Assembly (NCBI RefSeq): GCF_039649665.1
Contig: NZ_JBDJAW010000007.1
Coordinates: forward strand, 1 to 64,000
Reading direction: 5' to 3'
Source of the DNA: Microbispora sp. ZYX-F-249
Lineage (GTDB): Bacteria; Actinomycetota; Actinomycetes; Streptosporangiales; Streptosporangiaceae
DNA length: 64,000 nucleotides
Under the pieces are notes generated by a model. That model saw only the letters and a list, made by a program, of their open reading frames with translations, made no database searches and had not been told where the DNA came from. Positions within the stretch are counted from its first letter, which is position 1, and each line of letters opens with the position of its first letter. Both the position numbers and the translations under genes were made by a program. Shown here piece after piece: positions 26,657-34,492 of this stretch.

Positions 26657-26728
26657 ATGCGCACCGCTTGGTCGTTTTGGTATGGCGACGGACCCGTGAG
26701 GACCGATCGCCTCCATGCGCTGCGCTGA
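26657..26728 (+). CDS. Aromatic leader peptide of the DAHP synthase attenuator
   Basis: This 23-codon open frame reads MRTAWSFWYGDG and continues to a TGA at 26726-26728. Codons 5-9 are Trp, Ser, Phe, Trp, Tyr, so all three aromatic end products are sensed in one short run. No ribosome binding site precedes the ATG; the -10 is seven bases upstream, so the leader is likely leaderless. Ribosome stalling here would free downstream RNA. GGACCCG at 26690-26696 can pair with CGGGTCC of the terminator's left arm, giving a plausible antiterminator. The peptide itself probably has no other function. Confidence 0.85.
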   Translation: MRTAWSFWYGDGPVRTDRLHALR

Positions 26729-26740
26729 CAGCCACGGCGA

Positions 26741-26785
26741 ACGAAGGCCCCGGGTCCACACGGACCCGGGGCCTTCGTCGTTTTT
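26741..26785 (+). terminator. Attenuator terminator before the DAHP synthase gene
   Basis: A perfect 17-bp stem (26741-26757 with 26762-26778) closes a four-base ACAC loop and is followed by CGTTTTT. This is a textbook intrinsic terminator, unusual here for having a real T-run. It lies 12 bases after the leader stop codon and 36 bases before the synthase ATG, so it must be avoided for the gene to be expressed. Confidence 0.92.
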
Positions 26786-26820
26786 CCGGACCCGCACCAC
26801 TAACCGCGACAGGAGTCACC

Positions 26821-27861
26821 ATGGTCATCGTCATGACCCCGGAAGCCACCCAGGACGACATCGAGGCGATCATCGGCCTCGTCGCCGCGGCCGGAGGGGA
26901 GGCGTTCGCGAGCCGCGGCGTGAACCGTACGATCGTCGGCCTCATCGGCGACGTCGAGCAGTTCGCCACACTCAACCTGCGCGGCATGCCGGGCGTCGCG
27001 GACGTCGTACGGGTCTCCACGCCGTACAAGCTCGTGAGCAGAGACAACCATCCGCAGCGCTCCACGGTGACCGTGCGCGGTGTGCCGATCGGCCCGGACA
27101 CCGTCACGCTGATCGCGGGCCCGTGCGCGGTCGAGACGCCGCGGCAGACGCTGGAGGCGGCGCTGATGGCCAAGGCGGCGGGCGCGACGCTGCTGCGCGG
27201 CGGCGCCTACAAGCCGCGCACCTCGCCGTACGCCTTCCAGGGCCTGGGCGAGGAGGGCCTGCGCATCCTGGCCGACGTGCGTGAGCAGACCGGGCTGCCG
27301 ATCGTCACCGAGGTCGTGGACGCCCACGACGTGGCGCTGGTGGCGTCGTACGCCGACATGCTGCAGGTCGGCACCCGCAACGCGCAGAACTTCGCGCTGC
27401 TGCAGGCCGTGGGCGCGGCGGGCAAGCCGGTCATGCTGAAGCGGGGCATGACGGCGACCATCGAGGAGTGGCTGATGGCGGCCGAGTACGTCGCGCAGCG
27501 CGGCAACCTCGACATCGTGCTGTGCGAGCGCGGCATCCGCACCTACGAGCCCGCCACCCGCAACACGCTCGACGTCTCGGCGGTCCCGGTCGTGCAGCGG
27601 CTGTCGCACCTGCCGGTGATCGTCGACCCGTCGCACTCGGGCGGCCGGCGCGACCTCGTGCTGCCGCTGTCCCGGGCCGCGATCGCGGCCGGGGCCGACG
27701 GCCTGATCGTCGACGTGCACCCGCACCCCGAGCAGGCCCTCTGCGACGGACCGCAGGCCCTGGTGGACGGCGACCTGGACGACCTGGCGGCCGTGCTGCG
27801 CGACTTCCCCCCGCTGCTGGGCCGCACCGCGACCACGTCCGCGTCCCTCGTTCCCGCCTGA
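26821..27861 (+). CDS. aroF: 3-deoxy-7-phosphoheptulonate (DAHP) synthase
   Basis: The enzyme condenses phosphoenolpyruvate with erythrose 4-phosphate, the first step of aromatic amino acid synthesis. The 346-residue protein is of the type I-beta (AroF/KDO8PS-like) group: a ferredoxin-like N-terminal regulatory domain (to about residue 80), then the barrel with [10 protein letters not shown] near residue 98, [18 protein letters not shown] near 127, KRGM near 207 and [10 protein letters not shown] near 270. The ATG follows AGGAG. Expression is controlled by the upstream attenuator. The N-terminal domain may give feedback inhibition as in relatives. Confidence 0.94.
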   Translation: MVIVMTPEATQDDIEAIIGLVAAAGGEAFASRGVNRTIVGLIGDVEQFATLNLRGMPGVADVVRVSTPYKLVSRDNHPQRSTVTVRGVPIGPDTVTLIAGPCAVETPRQTLEAALMAKAAGATLLRGGAYKPRTSPYAFQGLGEEGLRILADVREQTGLPIVTEVVDAHDVALVASYADMLQVGTRNAQNFALLQAVGAAGKPVMLKRGMTATIEEWLMAAEYVAQRGNLDIVLCERGIRTYEPATRNTLDVSAVPVVQRLSHLPVIVDPSHSGGRRDLVLPLSRAAIAAGADGLIVDVHPHPEQALCDGPQALVDGDLDDLAAVLRDFPPLLGRTATTSASLVPA

Positions 27862-27894
27862 CCGCCGCACCTGACCGCTGGGCCGGGCCGGGGC

Positions 27895-27921
27895 CCCGGG
27901 ACCGCCGGACGCGGTCCCGGG
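27895..27921. terminator. Bidirectional hairpin between converging genes
   Basis: An 11-bp perfect stem, CCCGGGACCGC with its complement around CGGAC, lies in the 67-base gap between the DAHP synthase stop and the thiI stop. It can serve both strands. Confidence 0.65.
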
Positions 27922-27928
27922 CTCCGGC

Positions 27929-29125
27929 TCAGACGTCCAGCTTGTACGGCTGGATCGAGTCGGCCAGCTGGGCGGCGAGGTCCTCGGCGTCGAGACGCCG
28001 CTCGATCTGCTTGAGGTCCTCGATCTTCGCGCGGGTCTCGGCCTGCCGCGGCGCGAGCAGCGTGCAGCAGTCCTCGTCGGGCAGTTCGGAGATCTCCAGC
28101 GTCCCGATCCGGCGGGCCTCGGCCATGATCTCGGTCTTGTCCAGGCCGATCAGCGGGCGCAGGATCGGCAGGTCCACCGCGTGGTCCTGGGCCGTGATGT
28201 TGGCCAGGGTCTGCGAGGAGACCTGGCCGAGGCTGTCGCCGGTGACCAGCGCCTCGGCGTGGATGCGGTGGGCGACCTCCTCGGCCGTCTTGAGCATCAG
28301 GCGCCGCTGCGCGATCACCGCGAGCCGGTCCTGGCCGGAGTTCCTGATCGACTGCTGCGCCTTGCCGAACGGCACCACCCACAGCCGCGACTTGCCCTGG
28401 AACTTGTCCAGGTTGCGCACCAGCGCGTACGCCTTGTAGATGGACTCCGAGGTGGTGAACGGGATGCCGGAGAAATGCAGGAAGTCCACCCGCAGACCGC
28501 GCCGCATCATGCGGTAGGCGGCGACCGGGGAGTCGATGCCGCCGGACAGCAGCGCCAGCGCCCGGCCGCTGGAGCCGACGGGCAGGCCGCCCTGGCCCGG
28601 CCGGCCGCCGGTGAACAGGAACGCCTCGTCCTTGTCCACCTCGATGTGCACGGTGAGCTCCGGGTTGCTCAGGTCGACCGGCAGCCCGAAGGTGTCGTTG
28701 ATCGCCCCGCCGACCACGCGGTCCAGCTCGTTGGAGCGCAGCGGGAAGCGCTTGTCGCGACGCCGCGACCGTACGGCGAAGCGCGCCTTGCGGGCCACCT
28801 CGTCGCTGTCCCTGATCAGTTCGATGGCGGCCTTGGTGATCGTGTCCGGGTCCTTCGGCACCCGCCACGCGAGGTGGACCAGCACGATTCCGGGCACGTC
28901 GGCCACGCGGGCCGCCACCGTCTCGGCCTCCTCCACCTCGGTTCCCGAGGGCAGGAACAGCGCGATCACCCCGTGCCGCTGGCGGATGTCGACCCGGTGG
29001 CCCTTGAGGGCGTGCTTGATGTTCGCCCGCAGGCGCATCTCGAAGATCTCGCGGTTCCGGCCCTTCAGGACCACCTCGCCTAACTTGAGCAGCACCGAGG
29101 GCTCTCCGAGGGCGGTCATGGTCAT
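27929..29125 (-). CDS. thiI: tRNA 4-thiouridine / thiazole sulfurtransferase ThiI
   Basis: ThiI adenylates U8 of tRNA through a PP-loop ATPase for 4-thiouridine formation, and in some bacteria also supports thiazole synthesis. The 398-residue protein has an N-terminal ferredoxin-like region, a THUMP domain (about 60-165), and the PP-loop [11 protein letters not shown] near residue 182. The C-terminal rhodanese domain of the E. coli enzyme is missing; a [10 protein letters not shown] motif near 345 keeps a conserved cysteine. Two ATGs are close (29125, 29119); the first has GGAGG ten bases before it. Confidence 0.93.
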   Translation of the reverse strand: MTMTALGEPSVLLKLGEVVLKGRNREIFEMRLRANIKHALKGHRVDIRQRHGVIALFLPSGTEVEEAETVAARVADVPGIVLVHLAWRVPKDPDTITKAAIELIRDSDEVARKARFAVRSRRRDKRFPLRSNELDRVVGGAINDTFGLPVDLSNPELTVHIEVDKDEAFLFTGGRPGQGGLPVGSSGRALALLSGGIDSPVAAYRMMRRGLRVDFLHFSGIPFTTSESIYKAYALVRNLDKFQGKSRLWVVPFGKAQQSIRNSGQDRLAVIAQRRLMLKTAEEVAHRIHAEALVTGDSLGQVSSQTLANITAQDHAVDLPILRPLIGLDKTEIMAEARRIGTLEISELPDEDCCTLLAPRQAETRAKIEDLKQIERRLDAEDLAAQLADSIQPYKLDV

Positions 29126-29260
29126 CTGTGGAAAACCTCCGGACGGACAGGGACGGCCGTCACACCGGGGAGGGCACGGCCGGGGGAACATACGCCAAGG
29201 ACAACGCGTCACCGCGATGCGGGCTTCCCCACTGTAATGCCGCCGCCGCGGCAACGCCGA

Positions 29261-29950
29261 TTATCCGCCGTCGAGTTCGACCAGGCCCTTCTCGATCGCG
29301 TAGCGGACCAGCTCCACCCGGTTGTGGAGCTGGAGCTTGCTCAGCGTGTTCTGCACGTGGTTCTGCACGGTGCGATGCGACAGCACCAGCCGTCCGGCGA
29401 TCTGCCGATATGTCAGGCCCTTGGCGACCATGCGCAACACCTCGGTCTCCCGGTCGGTCAGCCGGGGGCCGTCCCGTTCGGCGTCCCCGCCCCGGTCCGG
29501 CGTCAGGTGGGCCAGCCTGCGGTACTCCCCCAGCACCAGCCCGGCCAGGCCGGGAGTGAAGACGGCGTCGCCCTGGGCGGTCCGCCCGACCGCGTCCAGG
29601 AACTCCTCCCGGCTCGCCGACTTCACCAGATACCCCGAGGCGCCGGCCTTGACCGCCTCCAGCACGTCCTCCTCCTCGGCGCTGGCCGACAGGACGAGCA
29701 CACGCGGCGGGGCCGCGGACGCGCCCAGGCCCCGGGCCACCTCCACGCCCGCCAGATCGGGCAGGCGCAGGTCGAGCACCACCACGTCCGGCCGTACGGC
29801 CACCGCTACGCGCAGCGCCTGGCGGCCCTCGCCGATGGCGGCGACCACGTCGTACCCGGCCTCGGTGAGGTCGCGGGCGACCGCCTCCCGCCACATCGGA
29901 TGGTCGTCCACCACCATGACCCGCACCGGCGGCCGTCCGCCCTCGTTCAC
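29261..29950 (-). CDS. NarL/LuxR-type response regulator (MacR-like)
   Basis: The 229-residue regulator has a receiver domain with the acidic pair in VVDDHPMW near residue 14, the phospho-acceptor in VVLDLRLPD near 61, and the K in GYLVKSASREE near 111. A LuxR-type helix-turn-helix (LTDRETEVLRMVAKGLTYRQIAGRL) follows from about 160. Its GTG start overlaps the kinase stop (GTGA), so the pair is translationally coupled. An AAGGAGG site sits upstream within the kinase gene. Confidence 0.92.
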   Translation of the reverse strand: MNEGGRPPVRVMVVDDHPMWREAVARDLTEAGYDVVAAIGEGRQALRVAVAVRPDVVVLDLRLPDLAGVEVARGLGASAAPPRVLVLSASAEEEDVLEAVKAGASGYLVKSASREEFLDAVGRTAQGDAVFTPGLAGLVLGEYRRLAHLTPDRGGDAERDGPRLTDRETEVLRMVAKGLTYRQIAGRLVLSHRTVQNHVQNTLSKLQLHNRVELVRYAIEKGLVELDGG

Positions 29951-31200
29951 GAGCGCCTCTCGCCTCCTTCGCCCGGTCGCGGCGTCCGTGCCGGGACCGT
30001 CAGCTCGATCTCCGTCCCCGGCCCCGACGAGGTGACCGTCACCGTACCGCCGAGGTCGGCCACGCGGCCCCGGATCGACCGGGCCACGCCCATGCGCCCC
30101 TCGCGCGCCGCCTGTTCGAGCCGCCCCTCGGGGATGCCCGGCCCGTCGTCGCGGACGGTGACGACGACCGCGCCGCCGTCCTCCTCCGCGAGTATCCACG
30201 CGCGGGTGCCCTCGGGACAGTGCCGCACGACGTTGTCGAGGGCCGCGCCGACGGCCGCCGCCACCTCCCGCGCGCTCTCGGCCGGCAGCGGCAGCGGTGT
30301 CGCGGGCGCGGACACGGTCACGCGCGCCGTGCCGTACGGCCGCAGCAGGTCACGCAGGTCGGCCTCGGGCTCCGCCGTCGTGGTGTTCGTCACATGGCGG
30401 GACGTCTCTTCACGGGCGAGGGCACGGCGAGGGCGCGCCGGCGATCGGAGCCTGCCGCGGAGCCCGGGCGGCGGGGCGGAGTCCGGCGGCCGCACGACGG
30501 GCGGCGCCTGCACCAGCGCACGCAGCGCCGACTCCTGCTCCCCCGCGAGCCTGCCCAGCTCCGCCGCCTCGCCGCCGATCTCGGCGCCCCTGCGCTGCAC
30601 GAGCGCCAGCACCTGCAGCACCGAGTCGTGGATGCCCCGGGCCAGCCGCTCCCGCTCGCGGCCCGCGGCCTCGATCCGCTCGGCGCGCCGCATGCGCTCC
30701 TCGGCCTCCCGCGCGAGCCGGGCGACGTGCCCGACGACGACTCCGGCCATGAACATGAGCACGGCGCCGTTCACCGGGAACGAGGCGATGTCGACCCCGC
30801 CGGCGCTGCGCAGCCACAGGTCGGCCGCCGACACCACCGCGGCGGCGACCGCGCCCGCGCGGCGTCCCCGGGCCACCCCGTACGCGAGGACGGGCCCCGC
30901 CACCCAGGTCGCGGTGATCGGCATCGCACCGGCCAGCACGTCGCCGCGGCTCTGCGCGAACGGCGTGACCAGCAGGCAGCCCACCGTGACGAGGAGGTCG
31001 GCCGCCAGCAGCGGCCCGCGCCGCGCGGCGGGATACAGGACGAGCGTGACGGCCGTCCAGGCAAGCATCACGCCGACGACGGCCCAGGCCACGGCCGGAC
31101 GGGCGTAGCCGCCTGCCCTGAGCACGAGCAGCGCCGCGTACGCGAGCGACGCCAGGCGGAAGACCGCGATCGCCCGCCAGAACGGTCCCTCGATGCCCAT
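29947..31200 (-). CDS. Membrane sensor histidine kinase (MacS-like, NarX class)
   Basis: The 417-residue kinase has about five hydrophobic segments in residues 10-160 with no sizeable extracellular loop, so it probably senses a signal in or near the membrane. A HisKA_3 domain follows, with the phospho-acceptor histidine in ARGIHDSVLQVL near residue 195, then a proline-rich stretch and an HATPase domain (LDNVVRHCP, VRDDGPGIPEG, GRMGVARSIRGR). The topology fits the MacS family of actinomycetes. The ATG at 31200 is taken; a GTG at 31212 directly behind a GGAG is possible but too close. Confidence 0.88.
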   Translation of the reverse strand: MGIEGPFWRAIAVFRLASLAYAALLVLRAGGYARPAVAWAVVGVMLAWTAVTLVLYPAARRGPLLAADLLVTVGCLLVTPFAQSRGDVLAGAMPITATWVAGPVLAYGVARGRRAGAVAAAVVSAADLWLRSAGGVDIASFPVNGAVLMFMAGVVVGHVARLAREAEERMRRAERIEAAGRERERLARGIHDSVLQVLALVQRRGAEIGGEAAELGRLAGEQESALRALVQAPPVVRPPDSAPPPGLRGRLRSPARPRRALAREETSRHVTNTTTAEPEADLRDLLRPYGTARVTVSAPATPLPLPAESAREVAAAVGAALDNVVRHCPEGTRAWILAEEDGGAVVVTVRDDGPGIPEGRLEQAAREGRMGVARSIRGRVADLGGTVTVTSSGPGTEIELTVPARTPRPGEGGERRS

Positions 31201-31339
31201 CGCGCGGCGCACTCTCCTGATGATCGAGCCGGGAGGGCGTGCCCGCGCCTCCCGCTCACATACTCGGGCCGCTCACATGCGCGGGCAACCGCCGCTTCTC
31301 CGCCTCGATTGTCCGCCGGATCGCGGGGGCCTCGCATGA

Positions 31340-31373
31340 GTACGGCTCCCGCGGGGCGTCGCGGGAGCCGTAC
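31340..31373 (-). terminator. Terminator hairpin of the phosphofructokinase gene
   Basis: A 14-bp perfect stem, GTACGGCTCCCGCG with its complement around GGGCGT, starts 40 bases past the pfkA stop. It has no T-run. It separates pfkA from the kinase operon that follows on the same strand. Confidence 0.7.
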
Positions 31374-31412
31374 GGGATCGTGCGCGGGCCGTGGCGACCG
31401 GCCCGCGTCCGA

Positions 31413-32438
31413 TCAGCCGAAGAAGACCTCGGCCTCTTCGTAGCGGGAGGCCGGCACGGTCTTGAGCTCGGCGGTCGCCTCGGCGAGGGCGACGCGCACG
31501 ATGTCGGTGCCGCGCAGCGCGATCATCTTGCCGTAGTCGCCCTCGTTCACCGCGTCGATCGCGCCGAGGCCGAAGCGGGTCGCGAGCACCCGGTCGTAGG
31601 CGGTCGGCGTGCCACCGCGCTGGATGTGACCGAGGACCGTGGTGCGGGCCTCCTTGCCGGTGCGCTTCTCGATCTCCTTGGCGAGCATCTCGCCGATGCC
31701 GCCGAGGCGCACGTGGCCGAACGCGTCGAGCTCGCCGGTCTGCAGCGCCATCTGGCCCTCGAGCGGGTGGGCGCCCTCGGCGACCACGATGATCGGGGCG
31801 TACCGGGTCTTGAAGCGCGACTCGACGTAGGCGCAGACCTTCTCGATGTCGAACGGCTTCTCCGGGATGAGGATGACGTTGGCGCCCGCGGCCATGCCGG
31901 CGTGCAGCGCGATCCAGCCGGCGTGGCGGCCCATGACCTCGCAGATCAGCGCGCGGTGGTGCGACTCCGCCGTGGTGTGCAGCCGGTCGATGGCCTCCAT
32001 CGCGATGTTGACCGCGGTGTCGAAGCCGAAGGTGTAGTCGGTGGCGTTGAGGTCGTTGTCGATCGTCTTGGGCACGCCGACGACGTTCACGCCGCGGTCG
32101 TGCAGCTGCTTGGCCACGCCCAGCGTGTCCTCGCCGCCGATGGCGATCAGAGCGTCCACGCCGGTCGCGGCGAGGTTCTCCTTGATGCGCTCGACGCCGC
32201 CCTCGATCTTGATCGGGTTCGTGCGGGAGGAGCCGAGGATCGTGCCGCCGCGCGGCAGGATGCCCCGCACGGCCTGGATGTCGAGCGGCATGGTGTCGCC
32301 CTCCAGAGGGCCACGCCAGCCGTCCCGGAATCCGACGAACTCGTGCCCGTACACGCCGACGCCCTTGCGGACGACGCCGCGAATGACCGCGTTCAGCCCG
32401 GGGCAGTCGCCGCCTCCGGTGAGGACTCCAATACGCAT
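31413..32438 (-). CDS. pfkA: Phosphofructokinase, predicted pyrophosphate-dependent
   Basis: The enzyme phosphorylates fructose 6-phosphate in glycolysis. The 341-residue protein has the group III PfkA motifs: LTGGGDCPGLNAVIRG at residue 7, GGTILGSSRTNP, IGGEDTLG near 100, GVPKTIDNDL near 121, and the RHAGWIALHAG block near 170. The residues that set the phosphoryl donor are Asp in GGED and Lys in PKTIDND; these are the combination found in PPi-dependent enzymes, where ATP enzymes have Gly at both places. That makes PPi use likely and the reaction reversible. GGAGG sits before the ATG, and a DasR-like operator lies upstream. Confidence 0.9.
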   Translation of the reverse strand: MRIGVLTGGGDCPGLNAVIRGVVRKGVGVYGHEFVGFRDGWRGPLEGDTMPLDIQAVRGILPRGGTILGSSRTNPIKIEGGVERIKENLAATGVDALIAIGGEDTLGVAKQLHDRGVNVVGVPKTIDNDLNATDYTFGFDTAVNIAMEAIDRLHTTAESHHRALICEVMGRHAGWIALHAGMAAGANVILIPEKPFDIEKVCAYVESRFKTRYAPIIVVAEGAHPLEGQMALQTGELDAFGHVRLGGIGEMLAKEIEKRTGKEARTTVLGHIQRGGTPTAYDRVLATRFGLGAIDAVNEGDYGKMIALRGTDIVRVALAEATAELKTVPASRYEEAEVFFG

Positions 32439-32539
32439 GACGGGTTTTCCTCCATCTGGGATTACGCGTGGAATGGCGTGGCCGGCCCGACGCAGACCCG
32501 GCACTCCACGGCACCGCATTCTGCCCCAGCCCCGCACAA

Positions 32540-32551
32540 TGGTCTAGACCA
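32540..32551. promoter_or_regulatory. DasR-type operator (dre) upstream of pfkA
   Basis: TGGTCTAGACCA is a perfect 12-bp palindrome matching the core of the dre site bound by DasR, the GntR-family regulator that responds to glucosamine 6-phosphate. It lies about 100 bases before the pfkA start and 160 bases before the divergent regulator gene. No other gene is closer. It suggests that amino-sugar supply controls phosphofructokinase level; binding is inferred. Confidence 0.6.
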
Positions 32552-32655
32552 AAAGAAGAGGCTACGCCACCTGGCCGACCGGACCAACTCAGTCTCGCAC
32601 GGCGAGACCGCGCGCGTCGTGAGAGGGCGTCTTCCCAACGGGCCGTCACGGCCCT

Positions 32656-32676
32656 ATGTTTGACTCCGTCAAACAT
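32656..32676. promoter_or_regulatory. MarR-type operator of the MarR-GNAT gene
   Basis: ATGTTTGAC-TCC-GTCAAACAT is a perfect palindrome with nine-base arms and a three-base centre, typical in size for MarR-family dimers. It ends 25 bases before the ATG of the regulator gene, so the protein probably represses itself. Confidence 0.65.
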
Positions 32677-32701
32677 TTCCTTGAGACAGGCAAGGGAAGA
32701 T

Positions 32702-33610
32702 ATGGACATCGTGCCGGAAGTGCGCGCGTTCAACCGCTTCTACACCTCCGTCATCGGGGTGCTCGGAGCGGGAATGCACGACACCCCCTACTCCCTGACC
32801 GAGGCGCGGGTGCTGTTCGAACTCGGCACCCGGGAGTCGGCCGACACCGCCGGCATCAGGGGCATGCTCGGTCTCGACGCCGGCTACCTGAGCCGGATCC
32901 TGACCAGGTTCGAGACCGACGGGCTCGTGTCCCGCGAACGGTCGGCCGAGGACGCCCGCCGCCAGGTCGTACGGCTCACACCCAAGGGCCGCGACACCTT
33001 CGCCGTGCTCGACCGGCGCTCGGCCACCGAGATCGAGACCCTGCTCGCGAAGCTGACCGACCCCGAACGCCGGCGGCTCGTGTCCGCCATGGCCACCGTA
33101 CGGAGCCTGCTCGAGCCCGCCGAGCGGCGCGAGCCGTACGTGATCAGGCCGCCGCGCGCGGGCGACCTCGGCTGGGTGGTGCACCGGCACGGCGCCCTCT
33201 ACGGGCAGGAGTACGGGTGGGGCGTGGCGTTCGAGGCCCTGGTCGCGCGGATCGTCGCGGACTACGTCGAGGACCACGACCCCCGGCGGGAGGGCTGCTG
33301 GATCGCCGAGGTGCGCGGCGAGCCGGTGGGGTCCGTCTTCTGCGTGCGCAAGGACGACACGACGGCCCAGCTCCGCCTGCTGCTGGTCGAGCCGTCCGCG
33401 CGCGGCATGGGCATCGGCGGGCGGCTGGTCGAGGAATGCCTGCGTTTCGCCGCGGCGGCCGGCTACCGCCGGATCATGCTCTGGACCCGCGACGTGCTCG
33501 CGAGCGCGCGCCGGATCTACCAGGCCGCGGGGTTCGAACTGCTGGAGCAGCACCCGGGTGAGGAGTCGGGCACCCTCGTCAACGATCAGATATGGGGCAG
33601 GGACCTGTGA
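32702..33610 (+). CDS. MarR-type regulator fused to a GNAT acetyltransferase
   Basis: The 302-residue protein joins two domains. Residues 1-145 form a MarR winged helix: LTEARVLFELG, a recognition helix region LGLDAGYLSRILTRFETDGLV, and the wing ERSAEDARRQVVRLTPKG. Residues 150-302 form a GNAT domain with LRLLLVEPSARGMGIGGRLVEECL and an ARRIYQAAGFELLEQHP end. Such fusions are known in many bacteria; the ligand or acetyl acceptor is unknown. AAGGGA precedes the ATG. A perfect operator-like palindrome stands upstream. Confidence 0.9.
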   Translation: MDIVPEVRAFNRFYTSVIGVLGAGMHDTPYSLTEARVLFELGTRESADTAGIRGMLGLDAGYLSRILTRFETDGLVSRERSAEDARRQVVRLTPKGRDTFAVLDRRSATEIETLLAKLTDPERRRLVSAMATVRSLLEPAERREPYVIRPPRAGDLGWVVHRHGALYGQEYGWGVAFEALVARIVADYVEDHDPRREGCWIAEVRGEPVGSVFCVRKDDTTAQLRLLLVEPSARGMGIGGRLVEECLRFAAAAGYRRIMLWTRDVLASARRIYQAAGFELLEQHPGEESGTLVNDQIWGRDL

Positions 33611-33649
33611 CGTTCCGGGTCCGTCCGGGTGGTCCCTACCATGATCTGC

Positions 33650-34417
33650 ATGCTGGGATCGGCGCGGCGGACCGCGGGAGCGGCGCGCAAGAGCGCGGGA
33701 GGGATCGCTCTCGTGATGTGCGTGACGGTCCTGACGGCAGGGAGCGCGGCGGGGTGCGCGGTCTCGCGTGAGCTCACGCTGCCCGCCGCCCCCACGGCCG
33801 AGGCCACGGCGGTGTCCGAAGCCGCGCACAGCGTGGTGCGGGTCCGGGGAGTCGCCTCCTCCTGCAGGAAACGGCTGGAAGGGACCGGATTCGTCTACGC
33901 GCCCGAGAGGGTCCTCCTCAACGCCCATGTCGTCGCGGGGGCCGACCGCGCCCTGGAAGTCGTCCTCGACGACGGACGGCGGTTCCCCGCACGGGTGGTG
34001 GTCTTCGACCCGGAGGTCGACGCCGCCGTCCTGCGGGTGCCCGGGCTGACCGCCCGGCCGCTGCGGCTCACGGAAGCCGCGATCACCGCCGCCGCGGTCG
34101 TCGGCTACCGCAAGGGCGCGGCCGTCCCGTCCACGCTCCCCGCCACGGTGCTACCGGACCAACCCGCGGGGTCGTACGACATATACAACCGCACACGCGT
34201 GTCGCGGCAGGTCCACCGCTTCCAGGGTGCGGTCATCACGCCCGGCATGTCGGGCGCTCCGCTCGTCGCCGACGGAAATCGCGTGGCGGGGATGGTCTTC
34301 GCGGCGGACATGGACAAGGCCGACGTCGGCTACGCCCTCACCGCGGCACAACTCGAGGAGGTCGCCGCGACCGGCATAAAGGCCACCGCCACCGTGCCGC
34401 ACGACCCCTGCGACTGA
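33650..34417 (+). CDS. Secreted or anchored trypsin-like serine protease (MarP-like domain)
   Basis: The protein (255 residues from this ATG; other in-frame starts are at 33641 and 33629) begins with a basic stretch, a hydrophobic segment and SAAGC, which may be a lipobox, so it is probably outside the membrane. The catalytic triad is visible: His in LLNAHVVAG, Asp in FDPEVDAAVL, Ser in GMSGAPLV. The YDIYNRTRVSRQVHRFQG block resembles the mycobacterial MarP protease domain, but the four-helix membrane part of MarP is missing. GMSGAP in place of the usual GNSGGP is unusual near the active serine. Confidence 0.8.
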   Translation: MLGSARRTAGAARKSAGGIALVMCVTVLTAGSAAGCAVSRELTLPAAPTAEATAVSEAAHSVVRVRGVASSCRKRLEGTGFVYAPERVLLNAHVVAGADRALEVVLDDGRRFPARVVVFDPEVDAAVLRVPGLTARPLRLTEAAITAAAVVGYRKGAAVPSTLPATVLPDQPAGSYDIYNRTRVSRQVHRFQGAVITPGMSGAPLVADGNRVAGMVFAADMDKADVGYALTAAQLEEVAATGIKATATVPHDPCD

Positions 34418-34492
34418 CAGCCCCCGAACGCCGGCAGCCGCCCCCTGCCGTCCTCGGCCCGACACCGGCCTGCCCCGCGGGCCGTGGCCGGC

